A DNA stretch of 64,000 bases from Atopsyche davidsoni. Its lineage: Eukaryota; Arthropoda; Insecta; Trichoptera; Hydrobiosidae. The translations under genes were made by a program, and so were the position numbers. Positions 60,691 through 64,000 of the stretch are shown piece by piece. How positions within the stretch are numbered: position 1 is the stretch's first letter; each line of letters starts with the position of its first letter. Below the pieces are notes generated by a model. That model searched no databases. It worked only from the letters and a program-made list of their open reading frames with translations, and was not told where the DNA came from. The DNA lies in contig JAILWY010000002.1 of the NCBI GenBank assembly GCA_022113835.1, forward strand, positions 7,728,501 through 7,792,500. The letters are read 5' to 3'.

Positions 60691-61812
60691 ATTCTATTCT
60701 AATTCATTACTTCCTGTTAGACTATTATAATTGTACATATATAATTTAAAAAAATACATAGCTTAATTATGATAGCATATAATTATACGTGTCATTCAAA
60801 TACCTTATCAAATAATAGTATACATGCTATAAATATTCGTTTATATATAATTTTAGTTTTACGTCGGAATATATTACATATCACCGTATTGAAGTAAATA
60901 AAGTAATTTTGTAATAACAAATAAAAAAAAAGTGATTCTATTAACAGGAATGATATCAAAAGGGTGTGGCTTCAACCCTTCTAAAAAGATATCATTTAAT
61001 GAAATGGATGTACATTATGTAGGTATTAGTGTTTTTGCGTACTATTTCTACTGTTTCGGTACTGACACTATGATGCTCATAATAGAGACCAAAACGTCAA
61101 AAATTAAGAAAAAAAAATAACCATAACTTAAAAAATTGTTTTGCAATATACGTTGTTACAAAATCAGAAGGATTTCCAACATCCAATATCGAAGTAAATA
61201 TTAATTATAAACGGTTCAAATATCCGGTAAAGTAAAATAAATTGGCCACAAGAAAGCTCTTTGTCTCGCAGATTGAATCATGTCTCTAACTTTGGTCCGG
61301 AAGTGCGCCCTTTGACGATTCTTCAACTCGTTTTAAGTAATTTGCTCCGCCGCAAAGTTCTCCATACATTGTAATGACTCCGAATTTTAGAAGCACTCAT
61401 TTACAAAAGTAAATTAAAACAAAGTTTTCTGCCGGGCCGGTCTTCTGAAACGGCTGTGATGGGGTGGAAGGGCTTCGGAGGCTGTACTCGTCGCCTTCTT
61501 CTTGCCCAGTCATGATACTGCACCAGTGTGCGCGAAAAAGCAGGGTGAGAACTTTAACGTAAAAAAAAAACATTGACACAAAAACAGAAATACTGTGATC
61601 AATTCTTCTGATATAAGTCTCCTGCGATTAACAGATGCACATTCGCATTTTTCTCTGATCGCATGGAAGCGCTTTTTATATAATCTTCGACCGCTATATG
61701 TTCTTGTTTTGATCTTTAAAGAGTAAAGATGATACCGAATGCTTTAATTCCACAATATATATTGTGTGTAAATATACTTGAAGTACTTAATCATTTGATT
61801 TTTGTTTAACAG
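60691..61812. other. Non-coding DNA
   Basis: AT-rich to 61255, then a mixed region with a GC patch at 61430-61520. No exon or element recognised. Confidence 0.4.
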
Positions 61813-61884
61813 GCGCAAGTTGCACTTTCTAAGGGTGTCCTACATTTGGTTTTGATGTGGCAACCCTTGGCGGGGTTGATTCAG
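61813..61884 (+). other. Candidate internal exon, 72 nt
   Basis: A strong acceptor (TTGATTTTTGTTTAACAG, ending 61812) and a strong donor (TTCAG then GTGAGC at 61885) bracket 72 nt. Exactly one frame is open throughout, in phase 0 at both ends: AQVALSKGVLHLVLMWQPL followed by AGLIQ, 24 codons, largely hydrophobic. This is the most complete splice-site pair in the window on the plus strand. The peptide is not recognised and no neighbouring exon is identified, so this may be a cryptic or decoy exon. Confidence 0.4.
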
Positions 61885-62562
61885 GTGAGCTTTTAGGGGA
61901 GGTAGTCAGAACGACTCCGGATTTCATTTAACCTAAGACTTTACACTGGGAGCGTTTTCATTCCGAAGAACAATGGGAAGAAGTATTTTTACGAGGCTCT
62001 TCAAAATTTCTAGCGGAGTTCTCCTTGCGAGCTGCACGGGCATTATGTACTCCACCTTTTGTGGACGCAACGCAGAGCGACCTTTCTATGAAGAACTTGA
62101 ATTTTTGCATTTTTTGTGAGGAATCGGAAGAATGCAACGGTTGTGTTGTATTGTTTTTATTTTATTTGCTCGTGACTACATTTCCTATTCAATAAGTGAA
62201 ATGCTCTTTGCTTATAACTAAAATGTTATTTTTCTAAATTTAATTGCAAATATTTTGTTGTACTATTTGTTTGCGTATTAACGGTAAAACTATAATTAAA
62301 ATCAATCTCAGAAATGAATAACTTGACTATTGAGTTCCACACCAAGAAGAAACTATTTGTAATACTTTTAACAAGTTTTAATTCAATATTGTCTGGAAAT
62401 TAAAAGACAGCTATTATAAATGGGTTCCGACTGTATTCGTTAGTATAAATCTGCAAATATTTTGAAGGCAAATAGCTTGTCAAAGGATAAACTTAGTAAC
62501 GTAGAGTGAAAATAAATACATGAAACTGAAATAAGACGGCAATAAAGTATGATTAATTTTAT
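61885..62562. other. Non-coding DNA
   Basis: Moderate GC to about 62100, then AT-rich. Nothing recognised. Confidence 0.4.
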
Positions 62563-62628
62563 ATAATGATAAAAGTAGCTTTGTATTTTTTCTTCACTTT
62601 GAGTATATTATATATATATATATATTTT

Positions 62629-62678
62629 GCATGACTAGTTTCGACCAAATAGACTAGGACTAGGTCATCATCAGATGC
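62629..62678 (-). ncRNA. Hammerhead ribozyme-like, type I, locus 3 left
   Basis: On the minus strand: GCAU, CUGAUGA, extra U, GACC, a 16-nt loop, GGUC (stem II), GAA, AC UA GU (stem III), C at the cleavage position (GUC triplet, the commonest in nature), AUGC pairing with GCAU. Stem II is four pairs versus five at locus 2, with both strands changed together (GACCC/GGGUC against GACC/GGUC). Confidence 0.65.
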
Positions 62679-62719
62679 ATAACTAAACTGCAAAAATGCA
62701 AAAACTAATGTTTAGTTAT

Positions 62720-62763
62720 GCATCTGATGATGACCTAGTCTATTTGGTCGAAACTAGTCATAC
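62720..62763 (+). ncRNA. Hammerhead ribozyme-like, type I, locus 3 right
   Basis: Same layout with a 10-nt stem II loop and GUC triplet. The closing strand of stem I is AUAC instead of AUGC, giving one C-A mismatch, so this copy is slightly decayed. Confidence 0.6.
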
Positions 62764-62865
62764 AAAAAATATAATAAACTCAAAGTGAAGACAAAATATA
62801 AAGCTACTTTTATCATTATAATAATGGATCTTCTCCAATCAAATGCCTTGTTTTTCAACAAGATG

Positions 62866-64000
62866 ATTCATTTTGGTTTTCAAGAGTTTTTTCACGTATA
62901 CCTAAAGGGGTGAAAAATTCTCAAATTTAAATGATCAAGATTTTAGCGATACCAAAAAAAATATTTATTGTTTCAATATGGAGTAACACAGATATTTAAT
63001 CTGTAGTACATATAATTTTTCAGGTTCTTTCTAGTTTGTTTTTGTTTGTCGAGACACCCCCGCCAGGGCTTGCAGTGGCCACCTGCAAGGGGCGCCATCG
63101 AGAATACCAAGTCGAGATGTGATCGCTGAGGGCGCAGCTCCAGAGACATGACGCAAACAGGCAAGTCGCGCATGCAGAATAAACAAAATAATATTTTGTA
63201 CGACTTATTCTGTTAGCTGTTTTAATATAACTAGAAGAAAATCTGTCTCGGTTAAAATACACTTTACATAGATTACATTTTCAGCTAGTTGTTTTTCTCT
63301 TGAACTACTACGGACAACAGTATGTAAACATTTTAACTTATTATATCAAGTTTTATATCAACGACAAACTAGTTAAGCATTCATATAAATAACAGACATT
63401 AATACAGCAAATATATGAATAGACTGAGAGCCCTTTAAAAAGTGAAGTACTCGCAAATAAAAATCTAGCCGATAGGCTATTTACGTTAGTGGTTTCAATA
63501 TTTTTGTAAAAAAATAAAATAATGTATGATATATAATATTATCCTTGTGTTCTGCAAACACATTTTTTTTAAATTTCAGCTATCTCAAAATTTATGTATA
63601 TTTTTTTGCAAAACATAATCAATATTAGGCTTTCTATAAATTATTTATATTCAAAGAGTTGTGAATAGACATGAAAAATACATAAAAAGACTTGATCACC
63701 GAGCCGTAGAGTATTTTTTAAAACAACAAAAAATAAAATATACTTTCATGGTATTCAGAAAAATAGGCGAAAGATTCAAGCAATAAGAAATTCTATTGAC
63801 AAGAATTCCAAGAAAAAAGTATTTTCTATTTTAGCCAAATAAAGTATCAGATTCAAGGATAGGGAAAAAATACACTGTGTATGGCAATTCTTTTTTCCCG
63901 TGGAGGTAAACATTTAAATTGCCTACAAACTTACGAATAATTTGGTTCAAAATTGATTTTTCCCATTTTATTACCAATAAACGTTTTATTGCCACAGAGG
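62866..64000. other. Non-coding DNA to window end
   Basis: A GC-richer patch at 63040-63180 is open on the minus strand for about 80 codons but has no splice support. The rest is AT-rich with no recognised feature. Confidence 0.4.

Larger units (their letters stand above)
62563..62865 (+). mobile_element. Hammerhead-bearing foldback element, locus 3
   Basis: Arms ATGATAAAAGTAGCTTTGTA and its inverse TATAAAGCTACTTTTATCAT, then TCTTCACTTTGAGT and ACTCAAAGTGAAGA, enclose two inverted ribozyme-like copies (62629-62678 minus, 62720-62763 plus) around a short central loop near 62700. The 3' flank AATGGATCTTC ... AATGCCTTGT ... CAACAAGAT is shared with locus 1. No coding sequence. Confidence 0.8.

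Overview
This window reads as animal nuclear DNA, most likely from an arthropod and probably an insect. It is AT-rich, has no long open reading frame, no operon-like packing and no recognisable complete gene, and it carries repeat families typical of insects: mariner and Tc1/mariner relics, piggyBac-like elements with TTAA target duplications, hAT-like non-autonomous elements, tRNA-derived retroposons, and long foldback repeats. The insect assignment is an inference; nothing here fixes the species.

The best overall reading is intergenic or very long intronic sequence. Long AT-rich stretches are broken every 1-2 kb by short GC-rich islands of 100-400 bp (for example 2715-2945, 4925-5112, 10485-10735, 12420-12870, 13150-13470, 17295-17575, 23395-23570, 40190-40490, 56880-57100). 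Most islands contain no convincing exon and look more like regulatory or conserved non-coding blocks. A few short candidate exons stand out by their splice signals: plus strand 61813-61884 (acceptor, open 72 nt, strong donor) and 21090-21155 (ATG to strong donor); minus strand 23824-23874 and 43030-43074, where a polypyrimidine tract and CAG are followed directly by GTAAG, the signature of recursive splicing sites. These two lie 19.2 kb apart and suggest a minus-strand gene whose intron spans much of the window.

The mobile-element layer is the richest part. (1) Three foldback elements (about 21700-21920, 58646-58975, 62563-62865) carry, in their arms, a near-canonical type I hammerhead ribozyme: CUGAUGA core, pairing stem II, GAAAC, a two-base-pair stem III and a cleavage-site U or C followed by the strand that closes stem I. 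Four copies are largely intact and one locus is broken. (2) A second foldback family (15345-15743, 16411-16555, 34040-34125, 39650-40060) has the same layout but a decayed core. (3) A family whose arms enclose a tRNA-like unit occurs at 242-510, 41350-41703, 47559-47830 and 54009-54212, with a solo arm at 21474-21580; the tRNA-like acceptor stem shows a compensatory change between copies and one copy has a 12-bp flanking duplication. (4) A 605-bp piggyBac-like element (16567-17171) retains the transposase N-terminal start; a 194-bp mariner remnant (51544-51737) retains the transposase C-terminus; a 759-bp Tc1/mariner relic lies at 38779-39537; paired hAT-like elements lie at 29663-30224 and 60089-60499; short terminal-inverted-repeat elements lie at 7050-7375 and 53780-53931.

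The remaining sequence is simple repeats, hairpins, G-quadruplex-type tracts and unassigned AT-rich DNA.
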